From Candidatus Arcticimaribacter forsetii (GTDB lineage Bacteria > Bacteroidota > Bacteroidia > Flavobacteriales > Flavobacteriaceae), in assembly GCF_910589745.1 (NCBI RefSeq), contig NZ_OU342399.1, positions 1,787,501 through 1,851,500 of the forward strand: a stretch of 64,000 nucleotides of DNA. The letters run 5' to 3'. The notes beneath the pieces were generated by a model. That model was not told the origin of the DNA, did no database searches, and saw only the letters and a program-made list of their open reading frames with translations. The number at the start of each line of letters is the position of its first letter. The stretch's first letter is position 1. The position numbers and the translations under genes are program-made. Positions 12,215 to 22,142 of the stretch are shown here, piece after piece.

Positions 12215-13048
12215 TTATTTGGATTTTGGAATGATCAATTCTTGACCTTTAAAAATAGTATTATCGTCTAGATTATTTTCTTTTATTATATCCTGTACTG
12301 AAATTCGATAGGCTCTCGCAATAGAATATAAGGTGTCGCCCAGACTTACAATGTGAGTTTTGTTATTTGATTTTTTTAAGATAGTTTTTTTTGGTTCTTC
12401 TAAATTAACAGTTACCTCTTTCTTTGAGTCGTACTTGTATAATTTGTATCGCTCGATAATGCTTATGATTTTTTTAGGATACTTTGGATCGGTAGCATAA
12501 CCTGCTTTTTTTAATCCTCTTGCCCATGCCTTATAATCTTTTTTATTGAGCTTAAATAAAAAAGCATACCTGGGTCTTCCACTTAGAAAAACAGAATGAT
12601 CACGATACGATTCTGCTGGATCTGAATAGGTTCTAAAGCACTCCCCTTTTTCATCGTCGTCATGATATATTCTTCCTCCGTTCCAACCACGATGGCATTT
12701 AATTCCGAAGTGATTATTCCCCTCTACTGCCAACCTCCCAGCTCCTGTTCCAGATTCCAAAATTCCTTGAGCTAGAGTAATACTAGCCGGAATTTTATAC
12801 ATCTTCATTTCTGCTTGTGCAATCGGTCCGAATTGAGCTAAATAAGCTTGCACCTTCTGGGCTTGGGTTAGCTTTACTCTATTAACTGTTTTTTTTGGAG
12901 TTGCTTTTACAACTTCTTTCTTCTTAGCAACTGGAGTTTTTTCAACTGTTTTTGATTCAACTGGAGCTTGTTTTGGTCGCACTGTTTTAGTAACACTACA
13001 ACTGAATAAGAAACAGGAAAAAAGTATAAAAAAAGTATTTTTTAGCAT
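12215..13048 (-). CDS. lipoprotein glucosaminidase with LysM domain
   Basis: A 277-residue cell-wall hydrolase. The start MLKNTFFILFSCFLFSC is a lipoprotein signal with cysteine at residue 17. A lysine/proline-rich linker is followed by a mannosyl-glycoprotein endo-N-acetylglucosaminidase-like domain (ASITLAQGILESGTGAG, GNNHFGIKCHRGW, YRDHSVFLSGRPRY) and one C-terminal LysM motif (HIVSLGDTLYSIARAY) that binds peptidoglycan. The ATG at 13048 overlaps the end of the PLP-enzyme gene by 7 bases, indicating coupled translation; the longer frame to 13150 lacks a signal peptide. Confidence 0.9.
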   Translation of the reverse strand: MLKNTFFILFSCFLFSCSVTKTVRPKQAPVESKTVEKTPVAKKKEVVKATPKKTVNRVKLTQAQKVQAYLAQFGPIAQAEMKMYKIPASITLAQGILESGTGAGRLAVEGNNHFGIKCHRGWNGGRIYHDDDEKGECFRTYSDPAESYRDHSVFLSGRPRYAFLFKLNKKDYKAWARGLKKAGYATDPKYPKKIISIIERYKLYKYDSKKEVTVNLEEPKKTILKKSNNKTHIVSLGDTLYSIARAYRISVQDIIKENNLDDNTIFKGQELIIPKSK

Positions 13049-13950
13049 TGAATGATTTGTTTTCCTTGGCGAGATAAACGGTCGTTTACTCCCTGTATCC
13101 CCTGTATTCCTCCCGTATGTATTATTAGGATGTTGTTTCCCCAATGCCATTGTTTATTTTTTATGAGTGTAAAAATACCAAAAAGCATTTTGCCTGTATA
13201 TAAGGGATCCAAAAGAATTTGATGTTTTTTATTAAAATCATTGATGAATTCGATCAATTCCGGAGGAACTTTTCCATATCCACCGCAATCATGTTCATAG
13301 AGTAACCTCCAGTTGTGGTTAATTCCCGTTAGGTTATTTATTGTTTTTTTTAGTTTCTCATCTTTTACAACAACAAAACCTAGGACTTCTTTTTCTGGGA
13401 CCGAATTTACAATTCCTGAAAAAGTCCCACCAGTTCCAACTGCACAACATACAGTAGTATATTCCTTATCTTCTTCTGTTATTATTTCTTGACAACCCCG
13501 AACTGCTAATTTGTTCGTACCTCCTTCAGGAATTATATATGCTTTTGGATTTTTAATTAAGAAATCTTGAACGTTCCGAGATTCTTCTTTTTTTTGATAT
13601 TCTGCTCTACTCACAAAATGTAAATGCATTCCTTTTTCCTCACAAAAGCGTAAGGTTGGATTCCTTGATTTAAATTCCAATTCTTCCCCTCTAACAAAAC
13701 CATGGGTTTCCATGTTCGTTTCTGCTCCTGCAGCTGCGGTTGCTGCTAAATGATTTGAGAACGCTCCACCAAAAGTTATTAAAGAAGAATGTTTTTGAGC
13801 AATTGCTTCTTGAATATTATATTTTAATTTTCGAAATTTATTTCCAGATACTTCCGGGTGAATGAGGTCTTCCCTTTTTATTGTAATTGAAAACCCGTTA
13901 ATTTGTGTAACGAATTGATTTGGAATGTTTGGGATGTTATCAAAAAACAT
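13042..13950 (-). CDS. ACC deaminase / D-cysteine desulfhydrase family PLP enzyme
   Basis: A 302-residue fold-type II PLP enzyme. The Schiff-base lysine lies in VSGNKFRKLKYN and the phosphate-binding loop in AVGTGGTFSGI; SSLITFGGAFSNHLAATAAAG is typical of the family. Whether it deaminates 1-aminocyclopropane-1-carboxylate or desulfhydrates D-cysteine cannot be told by eye; the latter is common among such bacterial homologues. It is the first gene of an apparent operon with the glucosaminidase and hemL. Confidence 0.85.
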   Translation of the reverse strand: MFFDNIPNIPNQFVTQINGFSITIKREDLIHPEVSGNKFRKLKYNIQEAIAQKHSSLITFGGAFSNHLAATAAAGAETNMETHGFVRGEELEFKSRNPTLRFCEEKGMHLHFVSRAEYQKKEESRNVQDFLIKNPKAYIIPEGGTNKLAVRGCQEIITEEDKEYTTVCCAVGTGGTFSGIVNSVPEKEVLGFVVVKDEKLKKTINNLTGINHNWRLLYEHDCGGYGKVPPELIEFINDFNKKHQILLDPLYTGKMLFGIFTLIKNKQWHWGNNILIIHTGGIQGIQGVNDRLSRQGKQIIQC

Positions 13951-14004
13951 AGATGAATTTCTACAACTAAATTACTTCATTTGTAAATAGAAAACTAAAA
14001 AATC

Positions 14005-14154
14005 ATGTTAGAAGGGAAGGAATTAGATGCAGAAGATTTTTATATGTCACCTCTTGGGTTTAAAGTTTTTACTGAAAAATATCATTTAAAAAGAGGGTAT
14101 TGTTGTGTAAGCGGATGTAAACACTGTCCTTACAATTATAAGAAGAAACATTAA
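14005..14154 (+). CDS. small cysteine-rich DUF5522-type protein
   Basis: A 49-residue protein starting MLEGKELDAEDFYMSPLG and ending with GYCCVSGCKHCPYNYKKKH. Four of its five cysteines fall in C-C-x3-C-x2-C order, which could bind zinc or an Fe-S cluster. The sequence pattern (DFYM, FTEKYHLKRGYCC, GCKHCPY) is that of short DUF5522 proteins widespread in Bacteroidota. Role unknown. It is divergent from the PLP-enzyme gene and 44 bases upstream of the DUF4136-type lipoprotein. Confidence 0.8.
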   Translation: MLEGKELDAEDFYMSPLGFKVFTEKYHLKRGYCCVSGCKHCPYNYKKKH

Positions 14155-14198
14155 AGGCATGATTATTGTATTTTACAAGTAATAATAACTATTTCAAT

Positions 14199-14750
14199 AT
14201 GAAAAAATTAATTTTATTAGCAGTATCATTTACATTTCTTAGCTGCGGAAGCATACGTGTTTTTAGTGATTATGATGAAACGGTAGATTTTGAAAAATAC
14301 AAAACCTATGCTTTTTTTAAACCGGGAATTGATGAAGTGAAAATTTCTGATTTAGATAAAAAAAGAATACTAAAAGCAATAGAAATTGAACTTGGAACAA
14401 AAAAATTAACACTTTCCGAAACACCAGACCTATTGATTAACCTTGCTGTTAAATCATCGAATGACGTTTACATAAACCAAAACAATAATTTAATGGGCTA
14501 TGGCATGAACGGATTCGGTTATGGCCTTGGCTGGGGTTGGGGTTGGGGGTGGCCCATGGTTAATTCTGCGCAAATTACTTCCCAGGTAAATGGAATGTTG
14601 TTCATCGACCTAATCGATGCAAACACGAAAAAATTAGTTTGGCAAGGAAAAGGGAAAGGGTATATTAAAGAGTATACCAAAAAAAGAATGGAGCGAATTC
14701 AATTGTTTGTTTCGGAAATTTTAAAAAACTACCCACCAACACAAGAATAG
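14199..14750 (+). CDS. DUF4136-type lipoprotein
   Basis: A 183-residue lipoprotein: signal MKKLILLAVSFTFLSC with the lipidated cysteine at residue 16. The body matches the DUF4136 pattern (VFSDYDETVDFEKYKTYAF and GMLFIDLIDANTKKLVWQGKG). A glycine/tryptophan-rich loop (YGLGWGWGWGW) sits in the middle. The ATG at 14199 was chosen because it starts the signal peptide directly. Function of the family is unknown. Confidence 0.85.
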   Translation: MKKLILLAVSFTFLSCGSIRVFSDYDETVDFEKYKTYAFFKPGIDEVKISDLDKKRILKAIEIELGTKKLTLSETPDLLINLAVKSSNDVYINQNNNLMGYGMNGFGYGLGWGWGWGWPMVNSAQITSQVNGMLFIDLIDANTKKLVWQGKGKGYIKEYTKKRMERIQLFVSEILKNYPPTQE

Positions 14751-14839
14751 AACATTAAGGTTGATTGAAGTTTGACTTTACAAGGGTGCTGCTGTAAAGT
14801 AAATGGTTATATTTGCGCCTTTGTAAATAACATCATACT

Positions 14840-16453
14840 TTGAAAAATATCTTTAAAAACCTTACGCAAAACCCAAAAAACGATTTTCTTTCAGGATTAA
14901 CAGTCGCTCTGGCTCTTGTTCCAGAAGCTGTAGCTTTTGCTTTTATAGCAGGTATCGACCCACTAGTTGGTCTTTATGGAGCATTTATGATGGGAATTGT
15001 TACTGCAATTTTTGGGGGTAGACCAGGAATGATCTCTGGAGCTACTGGTGCCATGGCAGTTGTAATGGTTCATATGATTCAAAAAGGAAATCAAGTTGGC
15101 GATACCCTCGCGGTTCCTGTCGAAAACCTAGGTCTTCACTGGTTATTCATTACTCTTCTTATTGTAGGAGTTATACAGGCGTCAGCAGGAATTTTTAAAC
15201 TTGGAAAATTTGTGCGTTTAATTCCACACTCCGTAATGATGGGATTTGTAAACGGCTTAGCAATTGTGATCTTTCTATCTCAGTTGGGGTTATTTCAAAA
15301 AACAACCTCAACGGGAACTGAGTGGATTCAAGGTGTAGAATTATACACCATGCTTGCTCTTGTTGCTTTAACAATGGGCATTATGTACTTCTTACCAAAA
15401 TTAACCACCAAAGTACCTGCTGCTTTGGTTGCAATTGTATGTGTGGCTTTAGTTACTGTTTTTGGAGGAATTGAAGTTTCTACCGTTGGATCTTTTATTA
15501 GAGATGGTGGTGGTGAAGGTCTGAAAGGAGGTCTACCAGTTTTCCAAGCACAAATTTTTGAGTTGTTATATACACTAGAAGGTCATTGGGGACTTATCTT
15601 ACCAACGGCATTTTTATTAGCTGCTGTAGGACTCATAGAATCGTTAATGACCCTAAACCTAGTGGACGAAATTACACAAACTAGAGGAAGTGGAAATCGG
15701 GAATGTTTAGCTCAAGGAGGAGCTAATTTCTTGAATGGACTTTTCGGAGGTATGGGCGGTTGCGCAATGATTGGCCAGTCAATCATAAATGTTAATTCTG
15801 GGGGTCGTGGTAGATTATCTGGAATTGTTGCTGCAATTTCATTATTACTATTTGTTTTATTCGGCGCTAGTGTTATTGAACAAATTCCAATTGCGGCCTT
15901 AGTTGGTGTTATGTTTATGGTAGTAATAGGAACTTTTGCTTGGAGTAGTTTTAGAATTATCCGTAAAATACCAAAATCAGATGCTTTTGTTCTAATCACT
16001 GTTTCTGCAATTACTGTTTGGCAAGATCTTGCAATCGCTGTTATTGCTGGTGTTATTATTTCTGCACTAGTTTTTGCTTGGGAAAACGCAACCATGATTA
16101 GAGCTAGAAAACGTGTTAAAGAGGATGGTACTAAAGTATACGAAATATGGGGTCCTTTATTCTTTGGTTCTATTCAGAATTTCAATTCTAAATTCGAGGT
16201 AAATCAAGATCCAAACAAGGTTGAAATCGATTTTATAGAATCTCGAGTAAGCGACCATTCTGGAATTGAAGCAATTGAAAACTTGATTCAAAAATACGAA
16301 AACCTCAACAAAGAGGTTAAGCTTACCCACTTAAGTCCAGAGTGTAAGATTTTACTTTTAAAAGCTAATCCCGCTTTCGAAAATAATATTGAAGCTTCTA
16401 TAGACGATCCGAGATACTATGTAGTTACCGATTTAGTTGATCGAGAAGTATAA
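14840..16453 (+). CDS. SulP-family anion transporter
   Basis: A 537-residue inner-membrane transporter with 10-14 hydrophobic segments, the family start FLSGLTVALALVPEAVAFAFIAG, and a conserved core GLIESLMTLNLVDEITQTRG. A C-terminal cytoplasmic STAS-like domain runs from about residue 440. Family members move sulfate, bicarbonate or similar anions, usually with Na+ or H+; the substrate here is open. The start appears to be TTG at 14840, since no ATG lies before the family start. A -7-like TATATTTG is at 14808-14815. Confidence 0.9.
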   Translation: MKNIFKNLTQNPKNDFLSGLTVALALVPEAVAFAFIAGIDPLVGLYGAFMMGIVTAIFGGRPGMISGATGAMAVVMVHMIQKGNQVGDTLAVPVENLGLHWLFITLLIVGVIQASAGIFKLGKFVRLIPHSVMMGFVNGLAIVIFLSQLGLFQKTTSTGTEWIQGVELYTMLALVALTMGIMYFLPKLTTKVPAALVAIVCVALVTVFGGIEVSTVGSFIRDGGGEGLKGGLPVFQAQIFELLYTLEGHWGLILPTAFLLAAVGLIESLMTLNLVDEITQTRGSGNRECLAQGGANFLNGLFGGMGGCAMIGQSIINVNSGGRGRLSGIVAAISLLLFVLFGASVIEQIPIAALVGVMFMVVIGTFAWSSFRIIRKIPKSDAFVLITVSAITVWQDLAIAVIAGVIISALVFAWENATMIRARKRVKEDGTKVYEIWGPLFFGSIQNFNSKFEVNQDPNKVEIDFIESRVSDHSGIEAIENLIQKYENLNKEVKLTHLSPECKILLLKANPAFENNIEASIDDPRYYVVTDLVDREV

Positions 16454-16475
16454 CCTTTAAAATCAAGGTTAAAAT
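16451..16475 (+). terminator. weak hairpin after the SulP gene
   Basis: TAACCTT and AAGGTTA form a 7-bp stem around a 7-base loop immediately at the stop codon. There is no long T run after it, so termination activity is uncertain. Confidence 0.3.
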
Positions 16476-16519
16476 AGAGGGTAAAAAACATCTCATACCT
16501 TTATAAAACTGATATTCAC

Positions 16520-16669
16520 TTAAGAAAGATTATAGCTTAGTAATAAAGATTCTTTAGAATTACTATCAGTTAACAGCCGATCATAATTCAAATTACCCTG
16601 ACCCTGTAAATTAGCTTGAAAAGCAAGATAGCATAATGCAATTAAGCGATATAGTTTGTATGGTTTCAT
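16520..16669 (-). CDS. possible small secreted peptide downstream of alaS
   Basis: An open frame of 49 codons with ATG start. The N-terminus is basic and then hydrophobic (MKPYKLYRLIALCYLAFQ), like a signal peptide; the rest is polar (NYDRLLTDSNSKESLLLS). It lies 69 bases downstream of alaS on the same strand. It could be a real short secreted protein, the remnant of a longer one, or chance. No family recognised. The rest of 16476-16737 shows nothing further. Confidence 0.3.
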   Translation of the reverse strand: MKPYKLYRLIALCYLAFQANLQGQGNLNYDRLLTDSNSKESLLLSYNLS

Positions 16670-16737
16670 TAAAAAATATAGTTATTACCAGGCAAAATTA
16701 ACAAAAAATGTACTTAATCAATCATTTTAAACACTTA

Positions 16738-19347
16738 TTAAAAAAAACTTGCAGCTGCTGCAATTGCTGCTGGAATGCCCTCTGTATTTTTCCCCCCTGC
16801 TGTAGCAAAGAATGGCTGACCTCCTCCACCTCCTTGGATGTGTTTCCCTAATTCCTTAACAATAGCTCCTGCATTTAAAGAACGAGCAGCAACTAACTCT
16901 TTAGAGATATAACAACTTATTACCGGCTTCCCACCCTTTTGTGTAACAAGAACTAAAAAGGCATTGTCTTTATTCTGACCTAATTCAAAAGACAAATCTT
17001 TGATCGCTGGTGCAGAAAGATCTACTTCAGCCGCTAAAAAGTCAACTCCATTAACCACCTGGATTTTTGCTTGAAGGTCTTGCTTTACAGCTTGAACTTG
17101 AAGCTTCGATAGTTTTTCTAATTCTTTCTTTAAAGCAGCATTTTCGACTTGTAAACTGTGGATTGCTTTTATCGGATCTTGGGGATGCTTTAAGCATTCG
17201 TTAATCTGATTCAGCTTGGTTTCCTGCGCTTCAAAAAATCCTTGAACTGCTTCGCCTGTAATTGCTTCAATTCTCCTTATTCCGGAAGCTACTGCACTTT
17301 CGGAAACAATTTTAAAATACCAAATATCAGCGGTGTTATTAACATGGGTACCTCCACACAACTCTATAGATTCTCCAAATCGAATGGTTCTTACTGAATC
17401 TCCATATTTTTCTCCAAATAAAGCCATTGCGCCAGATTCCATAGCTTCGGCCACAGGAACAGAACGGTTTTCTTCGAGATTGATACTTTCATTAATTCTA
17501 GCATTAACAAAAACCTCAATAGCTTTAATTTCTTCAGAGGTTAGTTTAGCAAAATGTGAAAAGTCGAAACGAAGATTTGCCCCTTGTACCATAGATCCTT
17601 TTTGCTCAACATGGGTACCTAAAATTGATCGAAGTGCCTGATGCATTAGGTGAGTTGCAGAGTGATTACATTCTGATCGAAAACGTTCTTCGGAATTCAC
17701 CTTTGCAACAAAAGAGTTGTTTAATTTTTCAGGTAATGACTTTGTGTAATGAACAATTAAGTTATTTTCTTTTTTAGTATCCTCGATAAAAATTACTTCT
17801 CCATCAGAATTTGTTAAGGTTCCAGAATCTCCTACCTGTCCTCCACCTTCTGGATAAAAAGGAGTTGAATTAAAAACCAGCTGGAACTGTTCTCCAGACT
17901 TAGCAGAATTTATTTTTCTATATCGAACTAATTTAACGGTTTGTTCTAAATGATCATATCCAACAAACCCTTCAATAGAAACCTCATTGACCTCGGTCCA
18001 ATCTTCTGCACTTGAACTAGAAGCAGCACGAGATCTGCTTTTCTGTGCTTCCATTGCTTTTTCAAAGCCAATTTCATCTACTTCAAATCCTTTTTCTCTG
18101 GCAATTAAGGCTGTTAAATCAACTGGGAATCCATAAGTGTCATATAATTCAAAAACTTGTTCTCCTCCTAAAGTATTCCCTTTAGTTTTAGAAATTAAAT
18201 CATCTAAAAGAATTAAACCTTGGTTTAAAGTTTTTAAGAATGAAACTTCTTCTTCTCTAATTACATTTTTAGCTAATTCTTTTTGAGTTTTTAACTCAGG
18301 AAAAACGGCGCCCATTTGAACTTCTAGACGATCGACAAGTTCAAATATAAAGGGATCTTTTAGATTTAAAAAAGTATAGCCATAGCGTATCGCTCTTCTT
18401 AGGATTCTTCTAATAACATATCCTGCTCCAGTATTACTTGGCAACTGACCATCTGCAATTGCAAAAAACACAGTTCGCACATGATCGGCAATCACACGCA
18501 TTGCTCGATCGATAACCTCTTCTTTTCCGTAAACAAGCTTTGTTTTTTGTTCAATTTCGTTGATCAATGGAGTAAAAACATCGGTGTCGTAGTTTGATGT
18601 TTTATTTTGTAACACCATACACAACCTTTCAAATCCCATTCCAGTATCGATATGTTGAGCGGGTAACTTTTCAAGGCTTCCGTCTGCTTTTCTGTTGAAT
18701 TCAATAAATACAAGATTCCAAACCTCAACAACCTGTGGATGATCCATATTTACTAGAGAAGCCCCAGAAATCGCTTTCTTTTCTTCAGCAGAACGCATGT
18801 CTACATGAATTTCAGAACAAGGACCACAAGGACCTTGATCTCCCATTTCCCAAAAATTATCAGCTTTATTACCCAATAAAATTCTGTCTTCGGGAATTAT
18901 TTTTTTCCAAAAATCATAAGCTTCAGTGTCTTTTGCGAGACCATCTCCATCGTGTCCTTCAAAAATTGTAACGTATAAAATTGAAGGATCGATCTTGTAA
19001 ACATCAACTAACAACTCCCAAGCCCAAGCAATTGCATCCTCTTTGAAGTAATCACCAAAACTCCAATTTCCTAGCATTTCGAAAAAGGTGTGGTGGTAAG
19101 TGTCAATACCAACCTCTTCGAGATCATTATGTTTCCCTGAAACACGTAAACATTTTTGAGTATCTGCAACACGAACATCTTTAGGGATGCTGTTCCCCAA
19201 AAAATATTCTTTAAATTGATTCATCCCTGCATTTGTAAACATAAGCGTGGGATCATTCTTAACTACCATTGGGGCAGACGGAACAATCTTGTGTGTTTTA
19301 GAAGCAAAAAAATCTAGAAATTGTTGACGTACTTCAGCTGATTTCAT
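16738..19347 (-). CDS. alaS: alanine-tRNA ligase
   Basis: An 869-residue alanyl-tRNA synthetase. The class II catalytic core is N-terminal ([15 protein letters not shown], then [18 protein letters not shown]). The editing domain carries the zinc ligands [11 protein letters not shown] and CGGTHV, and the C-terminal oligomerisation domain ends in [19 protein letters not shown], which is the C-Ala signature. Length is normal. It is divergent from the M23 peptidase gene, a conserved flavobacterial arrangement. Confidence 0.97.
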   Translation of the reverse strand: MKSAEVRQQFLDFFASKTHKIVPSAPMVVKNDPTLMFTNAGMNQFKEYFLGNSIPKDVRVADTQKCLRVSGKHNDLEEVGIDTYHHTFFEMLGNWSFGDYFKEDAIAWAWELLVDVYKIDPSILYVTIFEGHDGDGLAKDTEAYDFWKKIIPEDRILLGNKADNFWEMGDQGPCGPCSEIHVDMRSAEEKKAISGASLVNMDHPQVVEVWNLVFIEFNRKADGSLEKLPAQHIDTGMGFERLCMVLQNKTSNYDTDVFTPLINEIEQKTKLVYGKEEVIDRAMRVIADHVRTVFFAIADGQLPSNTGAGYVIRRILRRAIRYGYTFLNLKDPFIFELVDRLEVQMGAVFPELKTQKELAKNVIREEEVSFLKTLNQGLILLDDLISKTKGNTLGGEQVFELYDTYGFPVDLTALIAREKGFEVDEIGFEKAMEAQKSRSRAASSSSAEDWTEVNEVSIEGFVGYDHLEQTVKLVRYRKINSAKSGEQFQLVFNSTPFYPEGGGQVGDSGTLTNSDGEVIFIEDTKKENNLIVHYTKSLPEKLNNSFVAKVNSEERFRSECNHSATHLMHQALRSILGTHVEQKGSMVQGANLRFDFSHFAKLTSEEIKAIEVFVNARINESINLEENRSVPVAEAMESGAMALFGEKYGDSVRTIRFGESIELCGGTHVNNTADIWYFKIVSESAVASGIRRIEAITGEAVQGFFEAQETKLNQINECLKHPQDPIKAIHSLQVENAALKKELEKLSKLQVQAVKQDLQAKIQVVNGVDFLAAEVDLSAPAIKDLSFELGQNKDNAFLVLVTQKGGKPVISCYISKELVAARSLNAGAIVKELGKHIQGGGGGQPFFATAGGKNTEGIPAAIAAAASFF

Positions 19348-19451
19348 TTTATAAAATTTTATGAACTTAAAGAAATTATAAATTTCCTTATATTTGTTTA
19401 ATGTTTTATTTCTTTATGCAAAAGAAATGAAAATTTACAAGAAAATTGTTC

Positions 19452-20429
19452 ATGGCAAAGGTTAAATATTACTACGATCCCGAAACGCTTTCTTACAGAC
19501 CGATTTCACCCGGAAAAAGACTGAAAGTTTCAAACCTTTTCCTTTTTCTCATTTCGTCCTTATTATTTGGCGTCATTGGATTATTTACCCTTTTAAATAC
19601 AGACGTAATTAAAACTCCAAAGGAGATTTTACAAGAACGTGAATTAAGTAATTACGAATTACAATTTAATTTGCTTGGTAGAAGAATCGAACAAATGCAA
19701 GCTGTACTTAGTAATATTGAAGAACGAGATAACGACATCTACAGAATTTATTTTGAGGCCTCTCCTATTCCTAAAGAGCAAAGAAGAGCAGGATTCGGTG
19801 GAGTAAACAGATACAATGACCTTGAAGGCTACAACAGCTCTGAAATGATTATAAACACAACCAAACAGATTGACATCTTATCCAAGATGCTTGTTGTTCA
19901 ATCCAATTCATTAGAGGAAATTCAAGAACTAGCGGAACGCAAAGAAGAATTGCTTGCTGCGATACCTTCTATTCAACCGGTTAGAAAAGAAGATCTAAAA
20001 AGAATGGCTTCAGGTTTTGGATGGCGAATTGATCCCTTCACGAAAGCAAGAAAGAAACACTATGGAATGGATTTCTCTGCAGTTCGTGGAACTCCAATCT
20101 ACGCAACTGGAGATGGTAAAATTGTAAGAGCAGACAACCGTTCATCAGGATATGGTAACCACATTCGAATCGATCACGGATTTGGATATGTGAGTTTATA
20201 TGCCCACTTACATAAATACAACGTAAGAAAAGGTCAAAAAGTTAAGCGAGGAGACATCATTGGTTACGTTGGTAATACGGGTCGTTCCGTAGCTTCTCAC
20301 CTGCATTATGAGATTTTTAAGGATGGAAAAAAAATCAATCCGCTAAATTTTTACTACGGAAATCTGAGTTCCGAAGAATTTGATGCACTTATTGCACAAG
20401 CCTCACAGGAGAACCAATCATTCGATTAA
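19452..20429 (+). CDS. M23 family metallopeptidase (cell-wall endopeptidase)
   Basis: A 325-residue protein with one N-terminal membrane segment (about residues 25-48), a periplasmic helical linker, and a C-terminal LytM domain. Zinc ligands lie in HYGMDFSAVRGTPIYA and SHLHYEIF. Such proteins cut peptide cross-links in peptidoglycan. The ATG at 19452 starts MAKVKYYYDPETLSY, the usual start of flavobacterial homologues. A -7-like TATATTTG at 19389-19396 could serve it. The MerR gene follows after 2 bases. Confidence 0.92.
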   Translation: MAKVKYYYDPETLSYRPISPGKRLKVSNLFLFLISSLLFGVIGLFTLLNTDVIKTPKEILQERELSNYELQFNLLGRRIEQMQAVLSNIEERDNDIYRIYFEASPIPKEQRRAGFGGVNRYNDLEGYNSSEMIINTTKQIDILSKMLVVQSNSLEEIQELAERKEELLAAIPSIQPVRKEDLKRMASGFGWRIDPFTKARKKHYGMDFSAVRGTPIYATGDGKIVRADNRSSGYGNHIRIDHGFGYVSLYAHLHKYNVRKGQKVKRGDIIGYVGNTGRSVASHLHYEIFKDGKKINPLNFYYGNLSSEEFDALIAQASQENQSFD

Positions 20430-20431
20430 TT

Positions 20432-20761
20432 ATGGAAATCGATTTACCTGAAAAAAGATACTATACGATTGGAGAGGTTGCTAAATCATTTGGCGTAAAC
20501 ACTTCTTTATTGCGTTTTTGGGAAAAAGAATTCAAAGAGATTCAACCTAAAAAGAAAACCAATGGTGCTCGAAAATACACTCCTGGAGATGTTAAAAACA
20601 TTCAAATAATCTATCATCTTCTTAAAGAGAAAGGAATGACTATTGAAGGTGCTAAGAATCAATTGAAAGTTTCTAAATCTTCTCAAGAAGCTAAAATGGA
20701 TGTACTTAAAAAATTAGAGCGCGTTAAAAAAGAATTAGAGAGTCTCCACGACAACCTGTAG
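20432..20761 (+). CDS. MerR-family transcriptional regulator
   Basis: A 109-residue protein with an N-terminal MerR winged helix-turn-helix (YYTIGEVAKSFGVNTSLLRFWE, then GARKYTPGDV) and a short C-terminal coiled coil. No ligand-binding domain or metal-binding cysteines are present, so it is a minimal MerR. Two bases separate it from the M23 gene and it is probably cotranscribed. It may regulate envelope genes, but no target can be seen. Confidence 0.88.
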   Translation: MEIDLPEKRYYTIGEVAKSFGVNTSLLRFWEKEFKEIQPKKKTNGARKYTPGDVKNIQIIYHLLKEKGMTIEGAKNQLKVSKSSQEAKMDVLKKLERVKKELESLHDNL

Positions 20762-20764
20762 TCC

Positions 20765-22069
20765 TTATTTTTTTCTAAAAAACAAAGTAATCGGAATTCC
20801 TTCAAAATCGAATATCTCACGCATTTGATTTTCTAAGAAACGCTTATAAGGGTCTTTTACGTACTGTGGTAAATTACAGAAAAAAGCAAATTGAGGATGT
20901 GCAGTCGGTAACTGAGTACAGAATTTAATCTTAACATGTTTTCCTTTGTATGCTGGCGGGGGTTTTCTTTCGATAACTGGTAAAAGAATATCATTAAGCT
21001 TTCGAGTAGGCACTCGATTACTTCTATTTTTAAATACATCAACAGCCGTTTCAATTGCTTTAAAAATTCGTTGTTTAGAGATTGAAGAAACAAATACAAT
21101 TGGAACATCAACAAAAGGAGCTGTTTCCTTTTTAATTTTATCTTCGAATGCTTTAGTTGTTTTATGATCTTTTTCAACCAAATCCCATTTGTTTACAAGA
21201 ATTACAATTCCCTTGTTATTTCTGTGTGCAAGCCAGAAGATATTTTGAACTTGACCATCAAAACCTCTAGTTGCGTCAACTACTAAGATACAAACATCGC
21301 AATGCTCTATCGCTCGGACAGAACGCATTACAGAATAAAATTCAATATCTTCCTTAACCTTAGCCTTACGACGTATTCCTGCGGTATCGATTAGATTGAA
21401 TTCAAACCCAAAACGATTATAACGGGTATCAATACTGTCACGAGTAGTTCCAGCAATATCAGTTACAATATAACGATCTTCTCCAATTAGAGCGTTTATA
21501 AAAGATGATTTTCCAGCGTTAGGACGACCCACAACTGCGAACCTTGGAACATCGTCATCATTAGACTCTGTTTCCTCTGGAAGTGCTTTAACTAGATCGT
21601 CTAACAATTCTCCAGAACCTCCACCGTTGTTTCCAGATATCGGATAAACTTTATCAAAGCCAAGACTATAAAACTCAACTGCTCCATCTTGGCGCATCGC
21701 ATTATCTACTTTGTTTACGGCAAGAAAAACTGGTTTTCGCGAACGACGTAGCAAGTGAGCAACTTCCTCGTCCATACCTGTTACACCGGTTTCGACTTCT
21801 ACCATAAAAATTATAGCATCAGCTTCTTCGATAGCAAGCTCTACTTGTTTATCAATTTCTTTTTCAAAAACATCATCACTACCCACAACGTATCCTCCAG
21901 TATCGATTAACGAAAAATCTCGACCATTCCAATCTGTTTTTCCGTAATGACGATCTCGAGTAACTCCGCTGACAGCGTCAACAATTGCCTCTCTTTTCTG
22001 AATCATACGATTAAAAAAAGTTGATTTCCCTACATTGGGTCTTCCTACTATAGCTACAATTGCGCTCAT
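20765..22069 (-). CDS. der: ribosome biogenesis GTPase Der (EngA)
   Basis: A 434-residue protein with two tandem GTPase domains: P-loops GRPNVGKST near the N-terminus and GRPNAGKSS at about residue 180, each followed by DTGG/DTAG and NKVD/NKWD motifs, and a C-terminal KH-like domain. It acts in 50S subunit maturation. The start is ATG 22069 (MSAIVAIVGRPNVG); the longer frame to 22108 adds residues not seen in the family. It follows era on the same strand, 73 bases away. Confidence 0.96.
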   Translation of the reverse strand: MSAIVAIVGRPNVGKSTFFNRMIQKREAIVDAVSGVTRDRHYGKTDWNGRDFSLIDTGGYVVGSDDVFEKEIDKQVELAIEEADAIIFMVEVETGVTGMDEEVAHLLRRSRKPVFLAVNKVDNAMRQDGAVEFYSLGFDKVYPISGNNGGGSGELLDDLVKALPEETESNDDDVPRFAVVGRPNAGKSSFINALIGEDRYIVTDIAGTTRDSIDTRYNRFGFEFNLIDTAGIRRKAKVKEDIEFYSVMRSVRAIEHCDVCILVVDATRGFDGQVQNIFWLAHRNNKGIVILVNKWDLVEKDHKTTKAFEDKIKKETAPFVDVPIVFVSSISKQRIFKAIETAVDVFKNRSNRVPTRKLNDILLPVIERKPPPAYKGKHVKIKFCTQLPTAHPQFAFFCNLPQYVKDPYKRFLENQMREIFDFEGIPITLFFRKK

Positions 22070-22142
22070 TTTAAATATTTTAGAATTGCAAAAATAATCT
22101 TTTTGCAAGTATTAATGGGTGTTTCTTTAAAAGGAATACTTT

